The notes under the pieces are model-generated. The model was not told the origin of the DNA, did no database searches, and worked only from the letters and a program-made list of their open reading frames with translations. DNA of 64,000 nucleotides from Streptomyces sp. NBS 14/10 (GTDB taxonomy: Bacteria > Actinomycetota > Actinomycetes > Streptomycetales > Streptomycetaceae): NCBI RefSeq assembly GCF_002224125.1, contig NZ_NCSM01000005.1, forward strand, positions 195,144-259,143, written 5' to 3'. Position 1 is the stretch's first letter; every line of letters begins with the position of its first letter. A program made the translations under genes and the position numbers. Shown piece after piece: positions 8,635 to 17,014 of the stretch.

Positions 8635-10542
8635 ATGGCGAGATCTGTCAGACGCACCACCCTGGCTCTTCTGCTCAGCGCCGTGCTCGCGATGACGCTG
8701 TTCGTCACGGCACCCGCACATGCTCAGGACTCGACGTGGACGGTGAGCGGACCCTCGGCGCGCTCCGGCCCGCAGGCCCGACTACAACTCGACGCGACCA
8801 CGGGCGCGCTGACCCTCCAGGTGTCGCGGGGCGGCCGTACGGTGCTCGAACCCTCGCCCCTCGGCATCCGCACCGAGGGCGCGGATCTGTCGCGGGGTCT
8901 GCGGCTGTCGGGGCGCGAGCGCCATGTGGTCGCGGAGCGCTACCGCGCCACCGTCGGCAAACAACGCGTCCGCGACGTACGCATGACCGAGACGAGGTTC
9001 CACTTCCGCGGGGACGGGGGCGCCCGGCTCGACGTCGTGGTCCGGGTCTCGGACGACGGCGTCGCCTACCGCTATGTCCTGCCGAAGGGCAGCGGGGACG
9101 TCCTCGGCGAGACCTCGGCCTTCACGCTGCCCACGGACGCGACGGCGTGGCTCGGCGCCTACCGGCGCGACAACGAGAATCTGTTCAACCAGTACCCGGC
9201 GGCCACCGCGCCGACCGGCGAGTACATGGCACAGGCGCTGTTCGAGACGCGGGGCACCTACGCCCTGATCGCCGAGTCGGACCTCAGCGGCCGCTACTCC
9301 GCCGCCCGCCTGGTCCACGAGGCGGGCCTGCCCACCTATCGCATCGGGCTGTGGGACGAGCGGGTCACCTCCGACGGCGCGCTGAGCACACCGTGGCGGG
9401 CGCTGGTCGTGGGCGATCTCGCGACCGTCACGGAGTCCACCTTCACCGATGACCTGGCGCCCGCCTCGCGGGTCGCCGACACCTCGTGGATCCGGCCGGG
9501 GCCCGCCCTGTGGACCTGGCTGGCCGGGGGAAAACCCGCCGGGCAGAGCCTGTCGATGCAGAAGGGGTACGTGGACTACGCGGCCCAGCGCGGCTGGCCG
9601 TATGTGGTGGTCGACGCCGGCTGGTACTTCGACCCGGACCAGTGGGACGTCACCGACCCCAACTGGCAGACGAACAGCTGGATCCCGGAGCTCGTGACCT
9701 ACGCGCGGGAGCGCGGCGTCGGCATCCAGGTCTGGATCCACCACCGCGATCTGGACACGGCCGAGGAGCGTGAGCAGTGGCTGCCCACCCTGGAGAGGTG
9801 GGGCGTGAAGGGGGTGAAGATCGACTTCATGGACTCCGAATCGCAGGACACGCTGCGCTGGTACGACGAGATCCTTCCGGCCACCGCCGCCCACCATCTG
9901 CTGGTCAACTTCCATGGCTCGACGATCCCCAAGGGCATCCAGCGCACCTGGCCGCATGTGATGACGATGGAAGGCGTCAACGGCGAGGAGAAGCGCGTCA
10001 ACACCGCGCAGCATCTGACCACGCTCCCCTTCACCCGCAACGTCATCGGCTCCATGGACTTCACCCCGGGCGCCTTCCACCGCCCGCAGCGTCCGAACGC
10101 GGCCTCGGACTCGGGCGAGCTGGGTCTGTCCGTGCTGTACGAGTCCGGTATCCAGAACCTCGCGGGCACCCCCGAGTCGTATGACGCTCGCCCACTCGCA
10201 CGGGGCTTCCTCGAACAGCTCCCCGCGGCCTGGGACCGCACCCGGCTGCTCGCGGGGCGGCCCGGCGAGAGCGCGGTGCTGGCCCGGGCGAGCGGCGGGC
10301 GGTGGTTCATCGGCGGCACCTTCGCCGGCGCCGGGCACACCGCCGAGGTGCCGCTGCGGCTGGGGTCGGGCACCTGGCTGGTCGATCTGGTCCTCGACGG
10401 CCCCGACGGCCTGGTACGCGAACCTCGGGTGATGCGCGGCGGGGACACCCTGTCCGTGCCGGTCGTGGCGGACGGCGGCTTCGCGGCCATCGCCTGCCGC
10501 TGGCACCCCGGCCGCACCAGCTGCGACCGGTCGGCCGCCTGA
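8635..10542 (+). CDS. Secreted glycoside hydrolase family 97 protein, 635 aa
   Basis: Exported glycosidase. The ATG at 8635 with SD GGGAGG is chosen over upstream in-frame starts because it gives a clean signal peptide (MARSVRRTTLALLLSAVL, cleavage after AHA). The N-terminal beta-sandwich is followed by the barrel with the GH97 signatures ALWTWLAGG, VVVDAGWYF, VKGVKIDFMDSES and LVNFHGSTIPKGIQRTWP. D397 in KIDF and E446 in MTMEGVNGEE align, by recall, with nucleophile and acid/base of retaining GH97 alpha-galactosidases, whereas inverting alpha-glucosidases lack the Asp. Alpha-galactosidase is therefore favoured over alpha-glucosidase, as an inference. The C-terminal beta domain closes the protein. 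Confidence 0.9.
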   Translation: MARSVRRTTLALLLSAVLAMTLFVTAPAHAQDSTWTVSGPSARSGPQARLQLDATTGALTLQVSRGGRTVLEPSPLGIRTEGADLSRGLRLSGRERHVVAERYRATVGKQRVRDVRMTETRFHFRGDGGARLDVVVRVSDDGVAYRYVLPKGSGDVLGETSAFTLPTDATAWLGAYRRDNENLFNQYPAATAPTGEYMAQALFETRGTYALIAESDLSGRYSAARLVHEAGLPTYRIGLWDERVTSDGALSTPWRALVVGDLATVTESTFTDDLAPASRVADTSWIRPGPALWTWLAGGKPAGQSLSMQKGYVDYAAQRGWPYVVVDAGWYFDPDQWDVTDPNWQTNSWIPELVTYARERGVGIQVWIHHRDLDTAEEREQWLPTLERWGVKGVKIDFMDSESQDTLRWYDEILPATAAHHLLVNFHGSTIPKGIQRTWPHVMTMEGVNGEEKRVNTAQHLTTLPFTRNVIGSMDFTPGAFHRPQRPNAASDSGELGLSVLYESGIQNLAGTPESYDARPLARGFLEQLPAAWDRTRLLAGRPGESAVLARASGGRWFIGGTFAGAGHTAEVPLRLGSGTWLVDLVLDGPDGLVREPRVMRGGDTLSVPVVADGGFAAIACRWHPGRTSCDRSAA

Positions 10543-10572
10543 GCCGGGAGCCGGCGCCACCGCTCGGCGGGC

Positions 10573-10797
10573 TCAGCTCGCGCGACCGCCGCTTCCGCGC
10601 ACCTCGAGTCCGTCGAGGAGCTTACGGGTGGCCTCGGCCACCGCCTCGACGGCCTGGTCGAAGACCTCACGGTTATGGGCGGCGGGCGCGCGGAACCCGG
10701 ACACCTTGCGGACGTACTGCAGGGCAGCCGCCTCGATGTCCTCGTCGTGGAGCTCGGGCGTCATGGGCGGGCGGAGTGTCTTGATGCTGCGGCACAT
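10573..10797 (-). CDS. DUF2277 domain-containing protein, 74 aa
   Basis: Small conserved protein with no known function. The sequence opens MCRSIKTLRPP, then carries AALQYVRKVSGFR and AVEAVAEATRKLLDGL, the fixed blocks of the DUF2277 family, which is full length at this size. The early Cys in MCRSI is invariant in the family as I recall it. It is convergent with the GH97 gene and 37 bases downstream of the transhydrogenase stop on the same strand, so it may be read from that message. Function unknown. Confidence 0.85.
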   Translation of the reverse strand: MCRSIKTLRPPMTPELHDEDIEAAALQYVRKVSGFRAPAAHNREVFDQAVEAVAEATRKLLDGLEVRGSGGRAS

Positions 10798-10834
10798 GCC
10801 TCCAGTGTGCGCCCCGCCACTGACAACGGGGGCT

Positions 10835-12238
10835 TCAGTCCCCGAGGTGGTCGATCTCCCGCATCTTGTTCGTCGCGTCCAGGGCGGCGACCTTGTAGGA
10901 CTCGGCGAAGGTCGGATAGTTGAACACCGCGTCGACCAGGTAGTCGACGGTACCGCCGCAGCCCATCACCGCCTGGCCGATGTGGATCAGCTCGGTCGCG
11001 CCGGTGCCGAAGCAGTGCACCCCCAGCAGCCGCCGGTCCTGCGGGGACACCAGCAGCTTCAGCATGCCGTGCGAGTCGCCGACGATCTGACCGCGGGCCA
11101 GCTCGCGATAGCGCGAGACGCCGACCTCGAACGGCACACACGCATCGGTGAGCTGGTCCTCGGTGCGGCCGATGAAGCTGATCTCGGGGATGCTGTAGAT
11201 CCCGATGGGCTGAAGGTCGTGGATCGGGTTCACCGGCTCGTCGCAGGCGTGGTACGCGGCGCTGCGGCCCTGCTCCATCGAGGTGGCGGCGAGCGCGGGG
11301 AAGCCGATCACGTCGCCGACCGCGTAGATGTGCGGCACGGCCGTGCGGTAGTGCTCGTCCACCGTGATCCGGCCCCGCCGGTCGGCCGTGAGGCCCGCCT
11401 TGCCGAGGTCGAGGTCGTCGGTCAGCCCCTGGCGTCCGGCGGAGTACATCACCGCGTCGGCGGGGATCTTTTTCCCGCTCTCCAGCACGGTCAGGGCGCC
11501 GCGGGCGTGGCGCTCGACCGCCGCGACCGTCTCGCCGAAGCGGAAGGTGACGGCCAGGTCCCGCAGCCGGTACTTCAGCGCCTCGACCACTTCGACATCG
11601 CAGAAGTCCAGCATGCCCTCGCGCTGCTCGACCACCGTGACCTTGCTGCCCAGGGCGGCGAACATGGAGGCGTATTCGATGCCGATCACCCCCGCGCCCA
11701 CGATGACCATGGAGCGCGGCACCCGCTCCATGTTCAGGACACTGTCCGAGTCCATGATCGTCCGTTCGTCGAACTCCACGGACGCCGGGCGCGCCGGGCG
11801 GGTACCCGTGGCGATCACGATATGGCCGGCGGTCAGCAGCTGTTCATGGCCGTCGGCGTCGCGTACGGCGACGGTGTGGTCGTCCACGAAGCGTCCGACG
11901 CCGGCGAACACCGCGACCCGGTTGCGGGCCAACTGGCTGCGGATGACGTCCACTTCGCGGCTGACCACATGCTGGGTACGAGCCGTCAGATCGGCGACGG
12001 TGATCTCGTCCTTGAGGCGGTAGCTCTGGCCGTACAGATCGCGCTGCGTCAGTCCGGTGAGGTAGAGCACCGCCTCCCGCAGGGTCTTGGAGGGGACGGT
12101 CCCGGTGTGTATGGAGACGCCGCCGACCATGTCCGGACGGTCGACGACAGCCACGCTGCGGCCGAGCTTCGCCGCGGCGATGGCCGCTTTCTGGCCACCC
12201 GGGCCGGATCCGATCACGAGCATGTCAAAGTCGGGCAC
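10835..12238 (-). CDS. sthA: Si-specific NAD(P)+ transhydrogenase (soluble), 467 aa
   Basis: Soluble flavoprotein moving hydride between NADPH and NAD+, balancing reducing power in the cytosol. The FAD site is [13 protein letters not shown] near the N-terminus, and the NAD(P) site is [16 protein letters not shown]. The second FAD motif is [11 protein letters not shown], with a pyridine-nucleotide dimerisation domain at the C-terminus ([10 protein letters not shown]). The disulfide of lipoamide dehydrogenases is missing: the expected CxxxxC region reads [10 protein letters not shown], the hallmark of SthA. GTG at 12238 (protein [10 protein letters not shown]) matches family N-termini. A TTG at 12280 with a better SD (GGAG) would add 14 residues, so the start is uncertain. 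Confidence 0.9.
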   Translation of the reverse strand: MPDFDMLVIGSGPGGQKAAIAAAKLGRSVAVVDRPDMVGGVSIHTGTVPSKTLREAVLYLTGLTQRDLYGQSYRLKDEITVADLTARTQHVVSREVDVIRSQLARNRVAVFAGVGRFVDDHTVAVRDADGHEQLLTAGHIVIATGTRPARPASVEFDERTIMDSDSVLNMERVPRSMVIVGAGVIGIEYASMFAALGSKVTVVEQREGMLDFCDVEVVEALKYRLRDLAVTFRFGETVAAVERHARGALTVLESGKKIPADAVMYSAGRQGLTDDLDLGKAGLTADRRGRITVDEHYRTAVPHIYAVGDVIGFPALAATSMEQGRSAAYHACDEPVNPIHDLQPIGIYSIPEISFIGRTEDQLTDACVPFEVGVSRYRELARGQIVGDSHGMLKLLVSPQDRRLLGVHCFGTGATELIHIGQAVMGCGGTVDYLVDAVFNYPTFAESYKVAALDATNKMREIDHLGD

Positions 12239-12304
12239 CTGAGAAGTCTGGCACCCCATGCCACCCGCCCGAAAGAGCAAGAGCCCTTTCTCCGGAGCCC
12301 ATTT

Positions 12305-12318
12305 GGGGCTGCCGCCCC
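12305..12318. terminator. Short GC hairpin after GH65 gene
   Basis: GGGGC-TGCC-GCCCC lies 8 bases beyond the GH65 stop, within the 87-base gap to the transhydrogenase. The stem is only 5 bp, so this is a weak terminator candidate. Confidence 0.3.
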
Positions 12319-12325
12319 GCGGGCC

Positions 12326-14671
12326 TCAGGCGCGGCGGTCGGGGCGACGGCCGGGGGGCTGGCGCGGCTCGGGGCGGGCGGTGGGCTCGGGGACCTTGCG
12401 GGTCTGCGGCGACTTCTCGGTGACGGTGAGCGGGCGCCCGTAGTGGCGGATCTCCAGCGGGGCGCCGCGCACCATGGTGTAGGTGGCGGTGGCGTCGGTG
12501 ATCTCCACCCGCAGGCACCGGCCCAGCACCTGGACGGTGAAGGCCAGCCGGGCCAGCTTCTCCGGCAGCTTGGGCGAGAAGTTGAGGCTGCCGTCGGTGT
12601 GGCGCATCCCGCCGAATCCGGCCACCAGCGCGATCCAGGTGCCGGCCAGCGAGGCGATATGCAGTCCGTCGCGGGTATTGTGCTCCAGGTCCCTGAGGTC
12701 CATCAGGGCGGCCTCACCCAAGTAGTCGTAGGCCAGGCGCAGATGGCCGACCTCGGCGGCGATGACGGCCTGGGCGCAGGCGGACAGGGAGGAGTCGCGG
12801 ACGGTCATCGCCTCGTAGTACGCGAAGTCGCGTGCCTTCTGCTCGTCGGTGAAGGCATCGCCGCGCAGATACAGCGCCAGCACCAGGTCGGCCTGTTTGA
12901 CGACCTGCTTGCGGTACAGGTCGAAGTAGGGGAAGTGGAGCATCAGCGGGTACTGGTCGGGATGCGTGCCCTCGAAGTCCCACACCTGGTGGTCGGTGAA
13001 GTCGGCCGACTGCTCATGGACGCCCAGGGTCTTGTTGTACGGGATCGTCATGGCCTCGGCGGCGTCCCGCCAGGCCGCGGCCTCCTCGTCGTCCACCCCC
13101 AGCACGGCACCCTTGGCCGGGTGGCGCTCGACGACGTCCGCGGCGGCGCGCAGGTTCGACTGGGCCATGAGGTTGGTGTAGAGGTTGTCGTCGCCGAGCG
13201 CGCTGTACTCGTCGGGGCCGGTCACCCCGTCGATGTGGAAGCGGCCGTGGTGGTCGTGGTGGCCCAGCGAGCGCCACAGCCGGGCCGTCTCCACCAGCAG
13301 TTCCACCGCGGTCTCGCGCTCGAAGTCGTCGTCGCCGGTGGCCGAGACGTAGCGCACCACGGCGTCGGCCACGTCCGCGTTGACATGGAAGGCCGCCGTG
13401 CCGGCCGGCCAGTACCCGGAGCACTCGGACCCCTCGATGGTGCGCCAGGGGAAGGCGGCGCCGTGGTGGCCGAGCTGGCGGGCCCGCTCCCGGGCGGCGG
13501 GCAGTGTGGACTGCCGCCAGCGCAGCGCCTCGGCGACGGATTCGGGGAAGGTGTAGGTGAGCAGCGGCAGCACGAAGGTGTCGGTGTCCCAGAAGGAGTG
13601 TCCGTCGTAGCCGGCCCCGGTCAGGCCCTTGGCGGGGATCGCCCGCTCCTCCGCGCGGGCCCCGGCCTGCAGCACGTGGAAGAGGGCGAAGCGCACGGCC
13701 TGCTGGATCTCGGCGTCGCCCTCGACCTCGACGTCCGCGCGGCTCCAGAAGCCCTCGAGCCAGCCCCGCTGCTGGTCCACCAGGCCCTTCCAGCCGGTGC
13801 TCGCGGCGCCGGCCAGCGCGGCCTCCACCTGGTCCCGGACGGCGGGCAGCGAGCGGGCGCCGGACCAGCCGTAGGCGACCAGCTTCTCCAGCCGCAGCAC
13901 CTCACCCGGCTTGAGCACCGAGGTGACGGTGAGGCGGGCGACGTCCTCGCTGCTCTCACTCGAGGTGCGGGTGGGCGGCGGTCCGCTGATGAAGTGGTCG
14001 GCGGCGGAGGCGACCCGCAGCCGGCTGGCCTCGGTGCAGTGGATCAGGAGCAGCCGCATGTCATGGGCGGCGTGCTCCTCGGGCCGCAGGGGGGACTCCA
14101 GGGCGGCGGCGACCCGGGGGTCGCCGGCGCGGTGCGGCAGTTGTTCGTTGGCGACCAGCTCGGACTGGACGACGATCCGGACCTCCGCGTCCACGGCCTC
14201 CACCTCGTAGGCGACGGCGGCGATGGCCCGCTGAGTGAGGGAGACCATCCGGGTGGAGCGCAGCTTCACGGTGGTGCCGGAGGGGGAGGTCCACTCGCAG
14301 GTGCGGTGCAGCAGCCCACCGCGCAGATCGAGGACGCGCTCGTGCGAGCGCAGCCGCCCGTAGCGCAGATCGAAGGGCTCGTCGTCCACCAGCAGCCTGA
14401 TGATCTTGCCATTGGTGACGTTGATCATGGACTGGCCGGACTCGGGGTAGCCGTAGCCGGCCTCGGCGTACGGCAGGGGGCGCAGCTCGTGCACGCCGTT
14501 GAGATAGGAGCCGGGCCAGCCGTGCGGCTCGCCTTCGTCCAGGTTGCCGCGCCAGCCCACATGGCCGTTGGAGAGCGCGAAGACGGACTCGCTCTGCGGC
14601 AGCACATCGAGGTGGAGCTCGGTTTCGCGGAGCATCCAGGGGTCGACGGCGTATGAGGAATCGGTGATCAC
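12326..14671 (-). CDS. Glycoside hydrolase family 65 protein (disaccharide phosphorylase-like), 781 aa
   Basis: Cytosolic enzyme of the maltose/trehalose/kojibiose phosphorylase family. An N-terminal beta-sandwich opens with ALSNGHVGWRGNLDEG, followed by an (alpha/alpha)6 barrel. The general acid is E488 in GVTGPDEYSALGD, and GHSFWDTDTFVLP and ECSGYWPAGTAAFH are family blocks. A C-terminal barrel cap with the DLRDLEHNTRDGLHIASLAG block completes it. The GTG start overlaps the stop of the upstream beta-phosphoglucomutase-like gene (GTGA), so the two are coupled. Such a pair usually phosphorolyses an alpha-linked disaccharide to beta-glucose-1-phosphate and then makes glucose-6-phosphate. Which disaccharide (trehalose, maltose, kojibiose, nigerose) cannot be read from sequence. 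A hydrolase (acid trehalase) is possible. Confidence 0.9.
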   Translation of the reverse strand: MITDSSYAVDPWMLRETELHLDVLPQSESVFALSNGHVGWRGNLDEGEPHGWPGSYLNGVHELRPLPYAEAGYGYPESGQSMINVTNGKIIRLLVDDEPFDLRYGRLRSHERVLDLRGGLLHRTCEWTSPSGTTVKLRSTRMVSLTQRAIAAVAYEVEAVDAEVRIVVQSELVANEQLPHRAGDPRVAAALESPLRPEEHAAHDMRLLLIHCTEASRLRVASAADHFISGPPPTRTSSESSEDVARLTVTSVLKPGEVLRLEKLVAYGWSGARSLPAVRDQVEAALAGAASTGWKGLVDQQRGWLEGFWSRADVEVEGDAEIQQAVRFALFHVLQAGARAEERAIPAKGLTGAGYDGHSFWDTDTFVLPLLTYTFPESVAEALRWRQSTLPAARERARQLGHHGAAFPWRTIEGSECSGYWPAGTAAFHVNADVADAVVRYVSATGDDDFERETAVELLVETARLWRSLGHHDHHGRFHIDGVTGPDEYSALGDDNLYTNLMAQSNLRAAADVVERHPAKGAVLGVDDEEAAAWRDAAEAMTIPYNKTLGVHEQSADFTDHQVWDFEGTHPDQYPLMLHFPYFDLYRKQVVKQADLVLALYLRGDAFTDEQKARDFAYYEAMTVRDSSLSACAQAVIAAEVGHLRLAYDYLGEAALMDLRDLEHNTRDGLHIASLAGTWIALVAGFGGMRHTDGSLNFSPKLPEKLARLAFTVQVLGRCLRVEITDATATYTMVRGAPLEIRHYGRPLTVTEKSPQTRKVPEPTARPEPRQPPGRRPDRRA

Positions 14672-15414
14672 GAGGCGTCCTCCTCCAGCAGCTCGGCGAG
14701 GTCCCGCACCACGATGTCCGCGCCGTGGGCGCGCAGCGCCTCGGCCTGGCCGACCCGGTCGACGCCCACGACACAGCCGAAGCGCCCGCCGCGGCCGGCC
14801 TCCATGCCCGCCAGGGCGTCCTCGAACACCGCGGCGGCCGCGGGGGCGACGCCCAGGTCGCGGGCGGCTTCCAGGAAGGTGTCCGGATGCGGCTTGCCCG
14901 GCAGCCCGCGCTCGGCGGCGACCACGCCGTCGATACGGACCTCGAAGAGGTGTTCTATCTTCGCAGAGATCAGGACATCGCGGCAGTTGGCGCTCGACGA
15001 GACGACCGCGGTACGCAGGCCCGCGGCGCGGACCGCCTCGGCAAAGCGCACCGACCCCGGGTACGCCTCGACCCCCTCTTCCCGGATCTTCGCCAGGACC
15101 AGGGCGTTCTTACGGGTGCCGAGGCCGTGCACCGTGTCCGCGTCGGGCGGGTCCCGGTCCGTCCCCTCGGGCAACTCGATCCCCCGGGACGCCAGGAAGG
15201 TGCGCACCCCGTCGGCGCGGGGCCGCCCGTCGACGTACTCGTCGTAGTCGTCGACCTTGTCGAAGGGGCGGAAGCCGGGGCCCTCGCGGCGCCGGAGGAA
15301 GTCGTCGAACATCTCCTTCCACGCCGCCGCGTGGATCACCGCGGTGCGGGTCAGCACCCCGTCGAGATCGAACAGGCAGGCCCGGACGGACTCCGGGAGG
15401 CGGAGCTTGGTCAT
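14668..15414 (-). CDS. Beta-phosphoglucomutase family HAD hydrolase, 248 aa
   Basis: HAD-superfamily protein expected to interconvert beta-glucose-1-phosphate and glucose-6-phosphate. Motif I is CLFDLDGVLT with nucleophile D16 and general acid/base D18, motif II is VVSSSAN, the Lys motif is GLPGKPHPDTF and motif IV is VFEDALAGMEAG. A helical cap lies between motifs I and II. It overlaps the GH65 gene by 4 bases, which strongly supports the mutase role over a generic phosphatase. The 107-base upstream gap contains one copy of a dispersed inverted repeat (15470-15507). No clear promoter was picked out. Confidence 0.88.
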   Translation of the reverse strand: MTKLRLPESVRACLFDLDGVLTRTAVIHAAAWKEMFDDFLRRREGPGFRPFDKVDDYDEYVDGRPRADGVRTFLASRGIELPEGTDRDPPDADTVHGLGTRKNALVLAKIREEGVEAYPGSVRFAEAVRAAGLRTAVVSSSANCRDVLISAKIEHLFEVRIDGVVAAERGLPGKPHPDTFLEAARDLGVAPAAAAVFEDALAGMEAGRGGRFGCVVGVDRVGQAEALRAHGADIVVRDLAELLEEDAS

Positions 15415-15469
15415 GGCTCCCGGTTCCCCAGCAGCCGTCGGTCTATGCGTCGAATCGGCGAGGCGGCAG

Positions 15470-15507
15470 GGGGCACCTCCCAGCGGTAGCTGGGGGAGAA
15501 CCGAGCC
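15470..15507 (+). repeat. Dispersed repeat, copy A
   Basis: A 38-bp sequence beginning GGGGCACCTCCCAGCGG and ending GAACCGAGCC. It is present in inverted orientation at 16728-16765 with one mismatch. It contains a hairpin (CTCCCAGC / GCTGGGGGAG) followed by an A-run. The two copies bracket the Gfo/Idh gene. Confidence 0.8.
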
Positions 15508-15521
15508 TTAAAAAGGGAGCC

Positions 15522-16418
15522 TCAGCGCGGGGCGATGGTGCGGCCGAGGCGGCGGGAGGCGTCGGCGGCCTCCAGGATGGCCACCACCTCGCGGCCGAAC
15601 CGCACGTCACACGGGTCGCCGGTGCCGGTGCGGGCGCCTCGCAGCAGCCGGTCCGTGGCCGCGGTGAACGCCTCGACGGGGCTGATCCCCGCGTCGGGGA
15701 CGGCGGCCACGCCCTGTTCACCGTAGAAGTCGCAGGTGTGCGCGACGGCGGCGGGCCGGGCGTCCAGGGTGAGCGCGAGGGTGCCGACCGCGCCCGAACG
15801 GTGGCGCAGCAGCACATGTGCCGCCCCGCGCGGGCCGCCGACCGCGGTGACCTCGGCGACCGGGCCCAGCACGGGCAGCAGGACGGACAGGGCGTGCGGG
15901 CCGACGTCCCACAGGCCGCCGCGCTCCCGCCGCCATGGGGAGCCTCCGTAGGGGTTGCCGGGCCGGAAGATCGAGGCGAAGGCCGTCGCCCGGCCGCCGT
16001 CCCAGCCTCCGTCGGCCGCGGCACGGGTGAGGAAGTCCTCCACCGGCTGGGCGAAGCGGCGGGTGAAGAACACCACGGAGGCCAACCCGCGCTCCTCGAC
16101 GGCGTCCACCACGCGATCGGCGTCGTCGGTGGTGAAGGCGAGCGGCTTGTCGAGCAGCAGATGGCGCCCGGCGCGCGCGGCGCGCAGCGCCAGGTCGCTC
16201 TGGATGTCCGGCGGCAGGGCCACGGCGACCGCCTCGACGTCGGCGATCAGCTCGTCGGGCCGGTCGTAGGCCCGGATGCCGTACCGCTCGGCCAGCGTCC
16301 GCGCCTTGACCGGGTCCCGGCCCCAGACGCCCACCAGCTCCGCCTCGGGGTGCGCGGCGAGGGCCGCGCCCTGGGTCTCGGCCGCCCAGTGACCCGTGCC
16401 CAGCAGTCCGAACCGCAA
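15522..16418 (-). CDS. Gfo/Idh/MocA family oxidoreductase, 298 aa
   Basis: Short member of the NAD(P)-dependent dehydrogenase family. It opens with the Rossmann motif MRFGLLGTGHWA and carries DKP (the usual EKP) in LLLDKPLAF near residue 90. The substrate domain follows with GGLWDVGPHAL. At 298 residues it is 30-60 shorter than most family members, mainly at the C-terminus. It sits between two inverted copies of a 38-bp repeat, so it might have been acquired or moved as a unit, though nothing in its codon pattern looks foreign. It is likely a separate transcript from the beta-PGM/GH65 pair downstream. Substrate unknown. Confidence 0.85.
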   Translation of the reverse strand: MRFGLLGTGHWAAETQGAALAAHPEAELVGVWGRDPVKARTLAERYGIRAYDRPDELIADVEAVAVALPPDIQSDLALRAARAGRHLLLDKPLAFTTDDADRVVDAVEERGLASVVFFTRRFAQPVEDFLTRAAADGGWDGGRATAFASIFRPGNPYGGSPWRRERGGLWDVGPHALSVLLPVLGPVAEVTAVGGPRGAAHVLLRHRSGAVGTLALTLDARPAAVAHTCDFYGEQGVAAVPDAGISPVEAFTAATDRLLRGARTGTGDPCDVRFGREVVAILEAADASRRLGRTIAPR

Positions 16419-16727
16419 TGCCGCCCCCTGTGTCTCCCGGTGCTCCGCTCATTGCCGGGCGCGATCCTACGCCGCGCGGTGCGGGTCGGCGGAAGAGGGC
16501 CGGGAGATCGGTGGTGCCCCCGCGCGGGGGAGGCCCGCCACCCGGTCGGATGCGGGGGCGAGCCGCCGGGCGGTGGCGGTGGCAGTGTGAGCCTCGGCCG
16601 GGCCGCCGGGCGGCCACCGCGGCCGTACCGGGCAGCGGGAGCCCTCGTCCCGTGGCACGGCCGTGACTCCACCCGCACCACCGCTGGAGGAATCCCGTGG
16701 CCCGTGGCCCGATCCGCGCGTTTTTGT

Positions 16728-16765
16728 GGCTCGGTTCTCCCCCAGCCACCGCTGGGAGGTGCCCC
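16728..16765 (-). repeat. Dispersed repeat, copy B
   Basis: Inverted copy of 15470-15507, 37 of 38 bases identical, preceded by TTTTT at 16721-16725. It is AT-flanked and hairpin-forming and could act as a terminator in either direction. Confidence 0.8.
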
Positions 16766-16799
16766 AGGGGCGCTACAGCCCCTGTCGACGGTCGACCAC

Positions 16800-16868
16800 G
16801 CGGCGGTAGCCGCAAATCGACCGCAGCCTCGCCCGCCCGCGCGGCGGAGCCGCATATTGATCGCAGCC
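16800..16868. repeat. Two imperfect direct copies of a 28-bp element
   Basis: 16800-16828 and 16841-16868 share the pattern GCGGCGG(T)AGCCGCA then A/T-rich bases then CGCAGCC. Each contains a GCGGC/GCCGC hairpin. Elements of this look are dispersed in Streptomyces genomes as I recall. Confidence 0.6.
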
Positions 16869-17014
16869 CCGCGGCCTCCGCGCGCTCTCCCTTTCACGGT
16901 GACATCAGCGCCTTCGGCGCGGGCGGCCGCGCCCCTTCGGCTCACTCACCTGGGCGTCGGGAAGGCGCAGCGACCGCCCCGCGCGCCGACGGCCCGCGGA
17001 CCCTGCCGCTCACC

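Larger units (their letters stand above)
16419..17014. other. Repeat-rich intergenic stretch (596 bp)
   Basis: No convincing gene. It holds a second copy of the 38-bp dispersed repeat and two imperfect tandem copies of a 28-bp GCGGCGG..GCCGCA element. A GTG at 16697 with a good SD (CTGGAGG) opens a frame that reads through the repeats into the beta-propeller gene. It may be a relic start separated from its gene by repeat insertion. Confidence 0.6.

Noticed and set aside
10628..14656. A very long open frame (over 1300 codons) on the + strand
   Set aside because: It lies antisense to the clear DUF2277, transhydrogenase and GH65 genes. Its sequence is Gly/Val/Asp-rich without domains, as expected from high-G+C codon bias.
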